From the NCBI GenBank assembly GCA_963965975.1, contig OZ014411.1:4263001-4327000 (forward strand): a DNA stretch of 64,000 nucleotides, in the 5' to 3' direction. The number at the start of each line of letters is the position of its first letter. The first letter of the stretch is position 1. Made by a program: the position numbers and the translations under genes. Origin of the DNA: Xestospongia bergquistia (lineage: Eukaryota > Porifera > Demospongiae > Haplosclerida > Petrosiidae). Shown here piece by piece: positions 45,396-58,891 of this stretch. The notes under the pieces are model-generated. The model was not told where the DNA came from and ran no database searches. It saw only the letters and a list, made by a program, of their open reading frames with translations.

Positions 45396-46886
45396 AGAAC
45401 ATACAAATTTTTGTAAATATAAGCTTAAATGATTATGCACTAAATAGTCCACTCCAAAATGATGCAAGTGATATTATGATAGTACATCTCTCAAATCTCT
45501 CAGATTCTCCAAATTTCTTTGGATTCCATTGTCGTCAATTGATACACATTTCTTCATTGTCATGTTCAATGATTATTGAAGTGTATGATCACCCTGAGCC
45601 AATCAAAAAAGTGCAAATTGTTATGGAGATAATTAATCTTGTTGCAATTTCATTTTTGTTTTTTAATATTAATGCAACTTAACAGCAGCCAAGTGAAGGC
45701 TATGCATTTTTGGGAGGAAAAGGTCCTAAATCATAGCACATCTCTTGTTAGTATTTTATTGAATGCTCTCTTCTTGATAAATGCTCATGTCTATATTATA
45801 TAAATTACTTTCCAGCAAACAGAGATTTGAAAAAGGCAACAACCTGTGTGTTGATTATGTATGTCAAAATACATACACTCAGTGTTAAAAGAATTATTTT
45901 TCACCATATCACTAGATGAAAACTGTGAAATACTAATAATTATTATAAATATTATCTTTGAATTCCTACTCTTTCTCTTTAATACTATTTCCCACGTGTG
46001 TTCATTGGCAAGTGAGGGAGATATGAGAGACATTTTGTGTGTTCTCGTAATTTGGAGGTTTGGCAGACATTGTTACTTCTGGAGCAGACATGACTATAAA
46101 AAGAAAGTTACATGAATTTCTGAAAAAAAATGCACAACCCAACCAAAAAAAACCACTGATGAATCACCTGGGTAAAGTCAATACTGATTACATTAACTCA
46201 CAAGATAGCTGTAGCTGGTCACATGCTTTCACACCTCTCTTGGAGACTTTGAAAAATCATACTCTAATTTTCTACACATGTCAAGGTAAGACCTGTCATT
46301 TGTCCAGAGATTAGAGAGAACACAACAATCTCACCCTGTTAGATTGTATGTATCCCTGAAAGAGTTAGTTACCTAGAAATTGTGGGGAGAGAGAAAGCAT
46401 TCTTCTGAAGTGATCAGATAATTTTGTTTTAGTACAGATTAAGGAACCAACTTCTGATGAATGTTCCAGTATGTTTCAGTATTTATTAAATTGCCTTTAG
46501 CAATGCTAACTAGTTATTAAATATATTAAAATTGTGTGTGGTTGTGGTCTGTAATTTTGTAAGAGAGAATTTTTCTTTTGTTGGACATCCTCTTGCATGA
46601 CCATAGTGGCTGCTTTTTGTTGTTCATAGGTTCCTGCTAAGCTGATATCACTGATCCTACTGAGCTAGTCAGGCCATGTTTGTGCTGCTTTTCAGGTGTT
46701 CTTGATGGAGTGTAGAGTGTAAAGTGAAAGTTATCTGAGTTGGGACCAATTCCATACCATTTTATCTTGTAACTATTATGGCACATATATGATACAGCTG
46801 ATCATCCTATGTGTTGATAAGAATATGACTAACAACAATTTCTTAAAATTTTGTATTACCTGGTAATGGATGCTTAGTCACAATTA
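45396..46886. other. Non-coding stretch, no gene recognised
   Basis: AT-rich. Short open frames at 45476-45682 and 46060-46314 on the plus strand show no recognisable domain. Confidence 0.35.
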
Positions 46887-47716
46887 GTGTACATCAGGCA
46901 ATTGACTGTTTGCACAATCATTCTTGACTTGCAGTATACTGGTAAGCATGTAGGTCAGTGTATGACTGATGGCATACATCCTTGGTCTGTATCTGATTGA
47001 CAATTGATAGTCTGTTCAGCCAAAGCTGACATTTTGGTTATTTGGAGTTGAAAGTACAAGAGATGTTTTGAAAAATACTTGTGTCTATAATAAGTAATTA
47101 GTGTACATTGGACAATTGACTGTTTACGCTATCATTCCTGACTTTGCAGTATGGTGGTAAGCATGTAGGTCAGTGTATGACTGATGGCATACATCCTTTG
47201 TCTGTATCTGATTGACAATTGATAGTCTGTTCAGCCAAGGCTGACATTTTGGTTATTTGCAGTTGAAAGTACAAGAGATGTTTTGAAAAATATTTGCATC
47301 TATAATAAATAATTAGTGTACGTTGGACAATTGACTGTTTACACTATCATTCCTGACTTTGCAGTATGGTGGTAAGCATGTAGGTCAGTGTATGACTGAT
47401 GGCATACATCCTTGGTCTGTATCTGATTGACAATTGATAGTCTGTTCAGCCAAAGCTGATATTTTGGTTATTTGGAGTTGAAAGTACAAGAGATGTTTTG
47501 AAAAATATTTGCATCTATAATAAATAATTAGTGTACATTGGACAATTGACTGTTTACACCATCATTCCTGACTTTGCAGTATGGTGGTAAGCTTGTAGGT
47601 CAGTGTATGACTGATGGCATACATCCTTGGTCTGTATCTGATTGACAATTGATAGTCTGTTCAGCCAAAGCTGACATTTTGGTTATTTGGAGTTGAAAGT
47701 ACAGGAGATGTTTTGA
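46887..47716. repeat. Tandem repeat, about 3.9 copies of a 215-bp unit
   Basis: Units start at 46887, 47101, 47316 and 47531, each at GTGTAC(A/G)T, with spacings of 214, 215 and 215. They are highly similar (for example CTGATGGCATACATCCTT and GACAATTGATAGTCTGTT in each). The last unit breaks off at about 47716. Degenerate single-copy-like flank with the same opening starts near 46800. No conserved open frame runs through the units. Confidence 0.9.
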
Positions 47717-47916
47717 CATATGTGCTCAACAGCTCGTCCACATACCTTCCTTCTCTTTTTGATTTTGATGTAATCCAATTTCACCAAGTTGTTACACAAC
47801 ACAAAGTCAATTTGTTGCAAAGCATTCCACATCGCATACTTGTTCAACTCATTCAACTGGGCATATTTCTGCAACAGTATCTTAATCACGTCAACCATCG
47901 TCATGTACTTCAATTG

Positions 47917-49490
47917 TTTTAATTCATATGCATTATTGTATACTTGTGTGAGCTGTGTGTGTCGTACGTGTTCCAAATGATATCTATACATGCATCTTTT
48001 AGTACATTTTTGATGATTATCTTATGTAGCTTGAGATGAGTTCAATAAACTAGTTCGTTACCTTTAGTAAACTGAAATTAGCCTACACTCCACAAACACC
48101 TGGGAAACTACTTCATATACAGTCTAAACTGGTGTGATGTGTTTACATACCATTTATATCACAAACGTACCTCTCTGAACATTTTTCTGATCAAGTCCTA
48201 AGTCCTCTTTAGTTTTTATAACTGGCTTTTTGATGCAGCTTTAGCTACATAGCTTACTTTTTTAAAGGCAGGTTTCTTTTCATTTATATTGCTTTAGGTA
48301 GTGTTTGTGTACAATTCTTTTTTTCTTCTGTAGCAAAATTTATTTATTTTTGTTGATTTCATTTTGTATTTCCAGAAGGTGCCTTTAAAATCATTGCAGT
48401 AATGTGTGATAGCTCTCAAATTGAACTTGACCTACCACAAATGGTTTTATCTGCTAATACATCTTAGATGTGCAAGTTGAGCAGTTAGGTAGAATAAATT
48501 GTGAGAATTGCTTAAAGACTTCTATATCCACAACAAAAAATTGCCTCTACTCTATTCATGGGTGTTCATAGTAAATTACTTTCTATACAAGAAGCACATG
48601 TCTCTTAATAATATAGTGTTATATTGTGACACTATTCTAAATGAAGACACAAGTTTAGACATTGCAATGTTTACAATTAATCTGACATATCCCTCATCCT
48701 GTAGTTTTAAAAATAATCATTATTATCAATGGTATATTTTATTGTATGCATGTTGTCTTTTCAGTTGAAGGAATAAGATAATTGAACTAAACTGTTGCAT
48801 CTTGTTTATTAATACAACAAGATTAACTAGTTATATTATCTGCATTAATAAAATGATTAAGATAATTGAGGACTTACCATACCAAAATTTAATATTATAA
48901 TGTCCTATTTTAAGTTCTGGCAGTAATTGTCCAAGAATCAAGTAAACTTGTGATTAAAAGCTATTGGATCAAAATCATCTAGCCTTACTAATGTTCTGCA
49001 CTGTCTAAAACAAGTTGATAACAAACAATAATGTTATCTTGATACATTGTAGTAGAAAACAAAATTCAATAAGAACAACAGACAACAAGTCCAATAATAG
49101 CAGACAATGCCTTATCAAGACAAAATGAGAGGAAAGTCGCTGTATAAACAACCACAAATTCATGCAAGGATGTGTTCATATATGAATATACATAACAACT
49201 GCTAATACATCATATTTATAATTGTAAAGGTATCTGCAAGCGTATTGTTGTGCAATGCATTTATATATTTCACTTAAAAATAATGGAGTACTTTTGATTT
49301 ACTAAGTGGAAAAAACACAATATTTTAAGAAACAAGCAATTGAAATAAGATGAGAAAAGCCCTTGGTAAAGAATTTGAATGACAATGTGCATAATATACT
49401 CTGTTTACATTGAGAATGATCGACAGTTACAGTATAACATGTTTTCATACTTGCGTATTTCCTTTGTGGCGCAAATAATTTCATTGGTCT
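47917..49490. repeat. Segmental repeat, copy A (partner 62463-63999)
   Basis: The sequence from TTTAATTCATATGCATTA onward is repeated with moderate divergence at 62463 to the window end. An open frame on the minus strand (47683-47991, 102 codons) crosses its left border and is cut by a stop in the partner, so it is probably not a gene. The rest is AT-rich without recognised coding. Confidence 0.75.
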
Positions 49491-50264
49491 ATCCAATAGT
49501 TTTATTGAATTTTGTTCAACAGCTGTTTGAGAACTCTTTTGTTTATGGTTAATTTTTGATATTGCTCACAAACATTTGGTATGAATTTTATTTGCCAGTG
49601 ATGTTGTTGCTCACCTTTTCCTTGAACCCTTACTTGTTGCAGTATAGATACCTATATTAGTAGCAGTCTACAAATCTTTCATTGCTGTTTTTAATTCTTT
49701 TCCTTGGTCAAGGCATCAGTTTCTTTCAGTATGCGAGCAATAACAATTCTTAACCATTTCTACCATATATTTCAGCAGTTTTTGTGCTTTCTACAAGTAA
49801 AGTTATTAAAAATGTATGTAATTTTCACTCTTTCAAAAAAAATAGTGAAATCATTAATTCAACCCTTTTTTATGCAATTTACCTATTTGCAAGAAAGATA
49901 TGTAAATGGAAGTTATTGTCCATTTCTCTCTTTTTCAGAGAAACGTGGCATGGTTTCTGCACATGCTCCAGATGTACGCATTAAGTTTAATTGCATGCAA
50001 AATATTCATTAATTACTTGTGAAGAAGAATTATCTTCCCATCATCAATAGTCGATTCATCCCAAAATATGATTCTAAGCATTTTTGGTTTATGAAAATGG
50101 TCAAGAGAGATGAGTCATAGTTTGTTATAGTGCATTGTTTTGGTACTTAAGTAGCAGGAAAAATCCAAAATAGCCCAATTCAGAAAAACAAAAGAACTCA
50201 TCAAAGAACTTGATGGTGTTAAGTTCATTATTATCATTATGTTATTTAAGAAAAAGATTATTTG
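49491..50264. other. Spacer, no gene seen
   Basis: A plus-strand acceptor-like TTTTTCAG at 49932-49939 precedes codons that end at a stop near 50012. There is not enough evidence to call an exon. Confidence 0.3.
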
Positions 50265-51185
50265 AGCTTTATGAACGTGATAAAAAATATATTCTGAAAA
50301 AAGTACAGAACGTTTCGGCCAAAGGCCTTCATCAGCTGTATGAAACTAGGCAAAAAAAGTCACGTTATTTATAGCAATGCATGATTGTTTACAGTTAGTA
50401 ATTGGGCTAAGAGGTGAAAGGTTGTCCCAGAAGGCTAAAAAGAGACGCTAATTTGTTCCGTGTAGAAGTTGAGAAACAACATCTTGGACCATAGAGCTCA
50501 AAACAGACGCGAACTAGTTAATTGTTGTGGGCGTGGCTAATGATTATTGATTTCGAACTGGTATGTTGTAGAGCAGAGATGTCCAGGTAGGATTGATGAT
50601 AAAGCCTGGATCTAGGTTGATGGTGTTGCTAGTGGTTTTGATGAATATTGCTTCTTTGGTCTTTCTCTTCCACCAGCTGATCTCTTGTTCAAGTATTCTG
50701 CACTCATCCCATAAAATCTTGTGTCCTGTTTTGATGAAGTGGAGAGCCAAAGTATTGGTGGTATCACCATTTTTAACAGCCCTCTTGTGTTCAGCCTTTC
50801 TTATTTTCATTGTTCTGCCAGTTTCTCCAATGTATACAGTACCACATTCACAAGGGATCTCATAGATGACTCCCACTTTATCCTCCTCTGGTGGAGTAGG
50901 GATCTTGACATGTGATAGGGATCTCCTAAGTGTATTTCTAGAGATAAATGCAGTTTTGATGTTGAGGGAACGACAAGCTTGACTGATGCCTTCACTTAGG
51001 CCTTTGACATAAGGAAGGACAAGGGTTCTCTTCTTCTTTTCTTTTGTCAAGGATTCTTCAGATGATATTGGAGCAACTGTTGTACTCTTCTTAGGCTTAG
51101 ATTGATTAAGGCCATAGTAAATCCTTCTAGATGGGAAACCGTTAGCTCTGAAGATGTTATAATTCAAATTTCTGTGGTATATAAC
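50265..51185 (-). mobile_element. Penelope-like retroelement 3, 5' truncated, intact GIY-YIG domain
   Basis: A 207-codon open frame (50544-51167) encodes the linker (LVLPYVKGLSEGISQACRSL) and a full GIY-YIG endonuclease (VGVIYEIPCECGTVYIGETG, R-x-x-x-H region RKAEHKRAVKNGD, late Glu near KRKTKEAIFI). The reverse transcriptase is absent, removed by 5' truncation at about 51185. It is a different subfamily from elements 1 and 2. The 3' region contains a hammerhead ribozyme with a perfect core. The frame is intact, unlike the other two, which suggests a younger insertion. Confidence 0.85.
50304..50340 (-). ncRNA. Hammerhead ribozyme (type I, minimal stem III) in Penelope-like element 3
   Basis: On the minus strand: TACAG, CTGATGA, AGGCCTTTGGCC, GAAACGTT, CTGTA. 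This gives stem I TACAG/CTGTA, the exact CUGANGA core, stem II closed by GGCC/GGCC, the invariant GAAA, a two-base-pair stem III (AC/GU) and U as the residue at the cleavage site. Hammerheads with such a short stem III are known from Penelope-like elements and are thought to work as dimers through the self-complementary ACGU. Cleavage would fall between GTT and CTGTA. Confidence 0.8.
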
Positions 51186-51545
51186 AAATTGGATTTAGAG
51201 AAAGCTCATGCAGAGTCTTAGAAAAGATGACTTCAAAATATTTTACAATTAAGTGTTTTACAATTATTTAATTTCAATTAAACAGCTGCTTGAGTTCAGA
51301 AAAGCTTTTGTATATTTGAAGGAAACTAGTAAAGTAATAATAAACATGGATGTGATATCTCCTAGTGAAACTGCTCGTACTTCATGACTAAATGCAAGAT
51401 ATGGAACTAAATGACATAGCATTTGTACTCTCACCAATTCACGCTGACTCTTGTGCAAAAAAGTGTTTGAATGTATAGTTAATTGTTGAGTAAAATTGTT
51501 CTTCAGTTCTTTAAATTTTCAAAGTTGAACTTTGATCATTTGTTT

Positions 51546-51990
51546 AAAATTTATAAATAATACATTTATTGGAAATAATTATGGAAAGTATGACCACATT
51601 TTTTAATTTAAAGAAACAAAACGGTAAACAAGTTTTTCTTCCTCTTTATAAGAAGCAAAAGCTCGTTCTTGTTCACAATTTCTTCCAGTGTAATTCAATG
51701 TACTAGCGGCTAGTAATAGACATTTCTAATTCGTCTTTTCATGTTTAAGCACACATGTGCCCCATTTTTGAAACTTTCCTATATGAGTGATAACAATTCT
51801 AAAATAAACAGTATGACCAAATGTTTGTTCAGAAAAATCAAGTAAACAACAATTGTTATATATATATGTATATAACAATTTAGTTTTGTGGAAGTTCATC
51901 GACTGCTTTGTATACAGCATAGTAAAGCTGATGCAATATCAAGAAAAGAGTTTTAAAGTCTGTTACTTTAAAAGGATGCTCGCGTTTTCA
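51546..51990. repeat. Dispersed repeat, copy A (partner 59946-60375)
   Basis: The two copies share long stretches such as TTCTTCCAGTGTAATTCAAT and GTGCCCCATTTTTGAAACTT with indels. Copy B is interrupted at its right end by Penelope-like element 2. Confidence 0.75.
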
Positions 51991-53499
51991 CTATTAAGAA
52001 GTGTAACTGCAACAGTTTGTTTTGTAATAGTATCTCCATATTGATACCTCCTGTAAATCTAAAGGCAATTTATTTACAATTTATTTCTTAGGTTGTTTTT
52101 TTCACTGTGAGCATCAATTTCTTAAAAATGCAAAGAACTTGTCAGCAACTGTCTTGACCTTTTATTATCTTGCTTTTTTGTTGCTGATGATACAACTGTC
52201 TTGTATAGGATTATACATATTAGCAGGGTGGTTGAAGATTTTAGTTAAAAATAATAGTTTTAATATTCTTTTGTCCTAGTTTAAAATACTTTCTGTCATT
52301 TTGAGAAACCAAACATATTTTCCATTAGATTAGAATGTTCTCTGAATAGAGACAATTTAGTCAATTAATATCAAGAGTATTCATTTATGTTAATATATCT
52401 GGTTTAAATTGTCAATAGTTTAATATATGTATTTATAATCTTTTCTTTTAATGGAAACATTTTTTAATCTTTTAAGTTAATTAACCACAATTGTTGCTGT
52501 AGGATTTTGCTGTCCAGTATTGACAACTTCAGAAGTTCAGATAGATATTTGTTCTTGTTTCACTTTGTGTTTCTGTTCCATCATTATTAAATATTGGTCT
52601 TTGGACATTTAACATAGCACAATTGTCACACTATCTAGGTGGACTTGTGAGATTCAACAGTACTTTTTATGAATTTTTGATAGGTCTTTCTTATAAAAAC
52701 TAACAACCTGAGATCTTTCAACATTACCTCCTCTTCTTTTTTAGTTGAAAAGCCTTCTAGCAACTTTTAATCCTGCTTTTAATTGCGTTCCATTCCATTA
52801 ATGCCCTAAACACCATCTCCAATGGATTTAAGGTGGTATATTGAACAGGTGCATCAAGCTGAAATCAATGATGCTTGATGCACTGCCAGTACTATTAAAT
52901 GTTCTTATTAGGAATAATTAATTTAAAGTTTTCTAACTTCAAGAAACCTCAAGAAAACCTTATACTGTTGTTATAAAGTTTGTTCTTGTACTGGTTCTCA
53001 TAGATGATGTTGTAAAGTTTGTTCTAATGTTGAAGCGTAATGTTCTGATGTTGAAATATAAAGTTTTTGTCATTTGATTTAATCAAACATTTTGAAAGAA
53101 GAGTGTTGTTTTTTGAAAATCATTATTATTTTCTAAAAACTTGTATGACGAGCAATTATGATGAAACGTTACATTAATTACCCAAAAATAATAATAAAAT
53201 AGTATCAAGTAATAATACCAAGTAGAAAGTTTTTCCACACCTTAGAGCAGGGAATTCAAAAGTATGTTCACCTTTCTCGGGAGAACAATTTGCAATTAAT
53301 TAGAATTACGATATCCGTAGACATACCCGTACTATCATATTAGACACTAAACTTCTAGCATACACGAACTATTGTATTAAAATTCGAGTAGACGAACCTG
53401 GACAATACCGTTATTCACTTGTCTTTTCAATTCTTCTCTTCCTTTACTACTGTTAGAAAACTATTTGGTTAGAATCACATTAACCACAGACCTCGTCTG
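51991..53499. other. Non-coding stretch, no gene seen
   Basis: AT-rich. Short internal repeats of GTTGAAATATAAAGTTT type occur near 52960-53070. Confidence 0.35.
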
Positions 53500-56400
53500 T
53501 CCAAAAAGATTTTCAACCCCAGTGGAATATTTGACAACTATAGCAAACTTTCATAACCCTATTCCAGCTACTTTTACTGACTTTCCACTTACATATATAT
53601 ATATATGACAATTTATGAGCGAAGAGTGACTGTTTGTACTAACTTTCCATTGACACATGCATCAAAGTGAGGGATGATGCTATGTATAGAGTCTCGAGTC
53701 GACATGCAAATATCCCATTAATAAATTGCTAATTGTTATTTTAAACACTCTTTCCACTTAATTCACCTGCAAATTCATTGTTCAAACCAATTGCCATAGC
53801 AGACTTTTTATATTGATATGCATTGTCAGCCAACAGTTCAACACATCTCATGTGAGGAAATACCAAGTGAATATTTTGTAATATTATTAATGATCTTTAA
53901 TAATATACTCACTGTTTTGTTTAGATATGATATTTTGCTGGTTATAGATTCCCACCCCCCAGGTACATTGACTGAATTGTATTGTAGTATAGCAGGTGCA
54001 ATATCAAGAAACGTTGCTTGTTATTATTATTTTTGTCTCCCTCTGGAACTGTTTGTTCTTTTCCGTCCATTGTTTAGTTTTCTTGCCATCTTTTCTTTCA
54101 AAACAAGTTTCTCTTATGCTTTAATTTGTTTTGTAAATATGTGTATCATTAAAGCACATTATTGGAAATTGTAGATACCATACATTTGACAAGTACAAAA
54201 TAACATTAGCAAATGAAAACTCTCATAACCCTCTCTAAATCACCACTGACAGATATCAATCAGGTCTATAGGAATGCCATTTGAACAAAAAGTGAATGTT
54301 GACCCTTTTTATTGAAGCTCAATACGAAATCAACTGTGTTATGACTAGAATGGTAGGTACAAGTCCTTATCATCACATCCTAGACTAAGTGTACTACACT
54401 ACTTGTGAATTATAATCATTATATTTGTGTACGAACTTATCCCCATTAGTGCTTCAAGTAATCTTTTCATTATTGTACAAGTACATTGACTGGGTTGTAA
54501 CATAACAAAGCTGGTGTAATATCGAGAAAAGTTGCTTATTATTCAAACAGATTAGAATGCATCTGAACAAGGTAATGGCAGAGGAAGATGCTCTATGATA
54601 CTCTAGTTGTCTTTTAACTTGAGGGATGTATGTCATTGATAACAAACTTCAAACTTCTCGAATAGATGGAGCTTTACAGACTTTGGTTTCATAGCATTCT
54701 CCATATTTGTTACCTATAAAAGTAGAGGTAGAGACATTTTTATTAACTAACATAATGGCTTGAACTTAGTATCTTTTTTTATCTAAAAAATATGCAAGAA
54801 TAAAGAAGTTTCCTGATATAACTGTATATAACTGTTGTGTGGGCTTGCACTTTGTTAAGTATTGCCTTAATTGCGTTAGAGTGACATAAAATATGAGTAG
54901 ATATCATCACAGTTATTTCATCATATTTGTCATTTATTTTACATTTTTGATTTGAATTATAGTTTAGTACATACAAATGTTGCAAGCTCTTACAGATCTC
55001 ATTGCTGAATTGATGCCTTTGTTGATTAGATATAGCAATTCTTAGTTTGAAGTGTTCATCTGATTAAAACATAAACATCCTTCCAATAAGTATTTTCCAA
55101 TTCAAGGTTTAAATTCAAGTTTAAAAAATTAAATCTATCATGAAAGCAGTTTATAATAATGTTTTTTAATGTAAGTAGAAGAATTAACCCTATATGCAAC
55201 TCTTTTAATATGTGAAGCTCACTTGCTCCTATACATCTTTACTTGGACATGCTTGCTATCATTTATCTATAATATTTGTCTTAAATTCCAAACTTCTCAA
55301 TTTAAATGGAGTGTTACAGGTTTGAGTTTCATAACATTCTTCATATATGTTACCTGTACAAGTAGAGAGACATACATTTATTAACTGTCACAATAGTTTT
55401 GAACTTGGAATTTTTTCCCTGAAAGCAAGAAGTTTCCTGACGTGACTATATCAACTATTTAAACTATTGTGTGACCTTGCATTTTACCAAGTAATGCCTT
55501 AATTGCCTTAATGAGTTATTATGTGACATCAAAATATGTGTAAATGTTCATCACAACTATTTCGTTGTATTTATCTTTTATTTCACATTTTTACTCTGGA
55601 TTATGATGTTGCAGGCTCTTATAGATCTTGGTTTGTTGATTAGATATAGGAATGTGAGGAAATTGGAAGTGTTCATCTGATTAGAAAGTAAACATCTTCT
55701 TCAGAATATATTTTCCAATTCAAGGTTTAAATTCAAGTTTTAAAAATATTTTAAATCTATTATGAAAGCACATCTGTAATAATGTGCAAGTAGAAAAATT
55801 AACCCCATATACCGACTCTTTTAATATCCCTATACTAACTCTCCACTGCATATATCAATCATTGCTTTCTTGAATGACATTTGAAAAGAATGCAAAGGAT
55901 GATTCTTTGTTTTGCAACTAGATTGATGAGACCCATTTCTTATCATCATAACCAAAATTAAGTACTACTTTTCGAATTGTAGTTGTACAAATACATTGAC
56001 TAAATTCTAATGTAGGAAAGCGGGTGCAATGTCAATAAAAGCTGCTTATTATTATGTTCAGAATAAGAAGTTTCTCTTGTATTTAATTTACTGGACAATC
56101 CTTTGTTCTCATATCATAGTGATGTGGTAAATTTGTTGATACACTAATTTGAAATATTGCAAATAGTGCAATTATAATATAAATATTTTATGCTCATTTT
56201 TTTAAATCTATCATTCGTAATAACTTTCTTTTTCATACAAGTACATTGTCAAGTACAAGAATGCCATATAAGCCTATGCTAACAACAAGTGCTATCAAGT
56301 GTATTTTTACTGAAAATCTCTTCAGCAACAATGTCTTGATCTAGCACATTATTGTTCTTCAGAGTTCTCTCATAACCTTCTACTAAATTTCCATTGACAG

Positions 56401-58600
56401 ATATCAATCATGACACGAGAAAGACATTTGAACAAAAAGCAAGGGACAATTACATGTATAGAATTCTTCTAGTACCATTGTAGTTGTGTGGAAGTACTAA
56501 TTAAGATTAAATAGAGATTAGTAGTACATTTACTGGTGCAATATCATGAAAAATTATGTTAATTTGTCAGCAGTGATCATTTCACACATATCAGAATGCA
56601 AGATGATTTTAGAGGAAGAAGCTCTATGTGTATACATTTGCCTTTAAATTTGTGGAATGTATAGATGAATTTTAAACTCTAAACTTGTCAAATAAATTGG
56701 AGTATTGCAGACTTTTGTTTCATAGCATTCTCCATCAATAAAGCACATTTTGGGATTTGTAGATGCAAAAATAATTCATTAGTTCTTATTTATACTAATA
56801 CATTGATATGAGTTGTAATGTAGAAAAGCTGGAGCAATATCAAGAAAAGCTGCTTATTATTATGTTAACATACTTAGCAAAGTCATTCCCACACAGATCA
56901 GAATGCACCTGAACAAGGCAAAGTCAGAGGAAGAAGTTCCATGAGACTCTATTTGACCTTTACATAAGGGATGGATGGATAGGGAAGCATTGATAGCATT
57001 TATGTGAACCTCAAAACTTCCAAATGGATGGTTATAATACAGGCTTTGGTTTTGCAGCATTCTTCATACTGTTACCTGTAAAAGTAGAGGCATAGTAATT
57101 TTATCAACTACTATTGTAGTTTATTCTTTCTTGCGTGAATACTTCTTGCATAAGGAAGAGACCAAAGTACTCAAACTCAAAGAACTTGTTTACCAGCTGT
57201 ATTGATAGTCTTTACTTTTCATGCTTTTATAATTCGTGTTGTATCAGAAATTTCCTTCTTGCAAGTTTTTTTTACTGGTACATTGACTTGGTCATAACAT
57301 AGAAGAGCTGGCAAAATATCGAGAACAACTGTATTATACTAACATACTTAGTCAGCAAAAATTGTTTTCACACCTGAAAAAGAATACACCTGAATAAAAT
57401 AATCGCAGAAGATAAAATGCTGTTTAAAACGATACCACCAAAATATATTTGCAATTAATAATCTTCATAAAAGAGTTATGCAGTGAGGAACATAACAATA
57501 CAGGGAACTTATCAGTTTTGTTACATTGACCAACCAGTGATACATCTGACAAGAATATCATAATCCTATACTAACTTTCCACTGAAGATATCAATCACAA
57601 TGACCTTTGGGAATGCTATTTGAACAAAAAGCAAGAGATGACTGATTATAGAGGCTCAGTGTAAGGTGTTATTGCTAGATTGATAGGTCCAAGTCCTTAT
57701 CATTAGAAATGACATTATCTATATTTTTAGTATTATAATTATTTCAATAAAAAAAATTAGTACCACGTAGATCAAGGGAGTGCTGATACATTTTCTAGAT
57801 ATTAACTTTACAGCAAGTTGTCATTGCCACCTTATCATTGCATTCATCATCATCTATGAAATTTTGCAGTATTTTTTCTCTCCTCAATATATGACTCAAG
57901 CAAATAATAATGTTCATAAAAGAGTTTGTAGCTTATAAAGCAGAGGCAGTAGTTTTGAACTTTGAACCCTTTTTTCATGATGGTGAGACCAAGGTATTGG
58001 TGATCTTTACTTTTATGTTTTTGTAACTCTTACCTTGTATCTGATAACTCAATCCACTATTTTCCTTTTTTCTTCAACCACAAGCCATGACTGCTCCAAA
58101 AAATTTCAGCTTATTTTTACTTGTAAACTGAATAGTAACCTCATTTCTTTAGAAATGAAAGTCTCAGTTGTTTAACTATATATATGTACTTGTGTTAAAT
58201 GACTGAATGATTGTAATTTGTTTAATAATATTCCTTGCTCATAATATTTTGACAACAAGGATTAGAATAATTGAGAGCCCTTCACAAAATTTTTTACTCT
58301 GAGTGACTCCATTAGTTTACTGACCAAGCAGTGTGATATGTCTGATATGAAATCATAACCCTATACTAACTTTCCACTGGCAGGTATCAATCATAATGAC
58401 TTTTGGGAATGCCATTTGGACAAAAAGCGAGAGATGACCTGTGTATAGAGGCTCACTGTAAGAGCAGCTGTTATTGCTAGATTGACAGGTCCAAGTCCTT
58501 ATCATCAGAGCTTTCACTAAATGTTAATTACTGCTATTTCACAAAAAATAAGTGCACTGAAGAAGTCATTACTGACTGTATGCATTAACTACATTGTTCA
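53500..58600. repeat. Array of old, complex repeats with two recurring motif blocks
   Basis: Block 1, of the form ACATTGACT...GCAATATCAAGAAAAG...GCTTATTATTA, recurs at about 53964, 54483, 55992, 56799 and 57278, and outside at 51894 and 60293. Block 2, of the form CTTTCCACTGACAGATATCAATCA...GAATGCCATTTGAACAAAAAG, recurs at about 54241, 55846, 56385, 57567 and 58367. The blocks alternate at roughly 0.5-1.5 kb and are diverged. No open frame is conserved between copies, so a non-coding repeat (satellite-like or a decayed non-coding transposon) is most likely. Confidence 0.6.
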
Positions 58601-58891
58601 AATAATCCATCTCTTCAAAATGTGGTTTCTCAACCAGCCATACCCTATCATTTTACATTGTATCTGTTGCAAAAAGTTATATGTTTTTTGTTGAACCTTA
58701 ATTAAAGCAATTCTTGAATGTAAATTTCAAATGCTGTTTGGTTTATTGATTTGCTGTTTGTTTAAACAATGAACCAAATATTTTTGATTCACTTACAAAA
58801 GAACTATATTGTATTTCTACATGTGGCAGTTATCATCATATCATATTATATTATATCATATTAGTATTATTTTGTTTCTTTTATATCTCAG

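Noticed and set aside
46060-46314. 84-codon plus-strand open frame as a gene
   Set aside because: No domain, no splice sites consistent with a longer protein and no duplicate to support conservation.
46887-47716. CRISPR-like array
   Set aside because: Units are 215 bases with no spacer structure, in eukaryotic DNA; it is a plain tandem repeat.
47683-47991. 102-codon minus-strand open frame
   Set aside because: It crosses the tandem-repeat and segmental-repeat border and is interrupted by a stop in the partner copy, so it is probably chance.
49932-50012. Possible exon after a TTTTTCAG acceptor
   Set aside because: Only about 24 codons, no donor, and no frame link to another exon.
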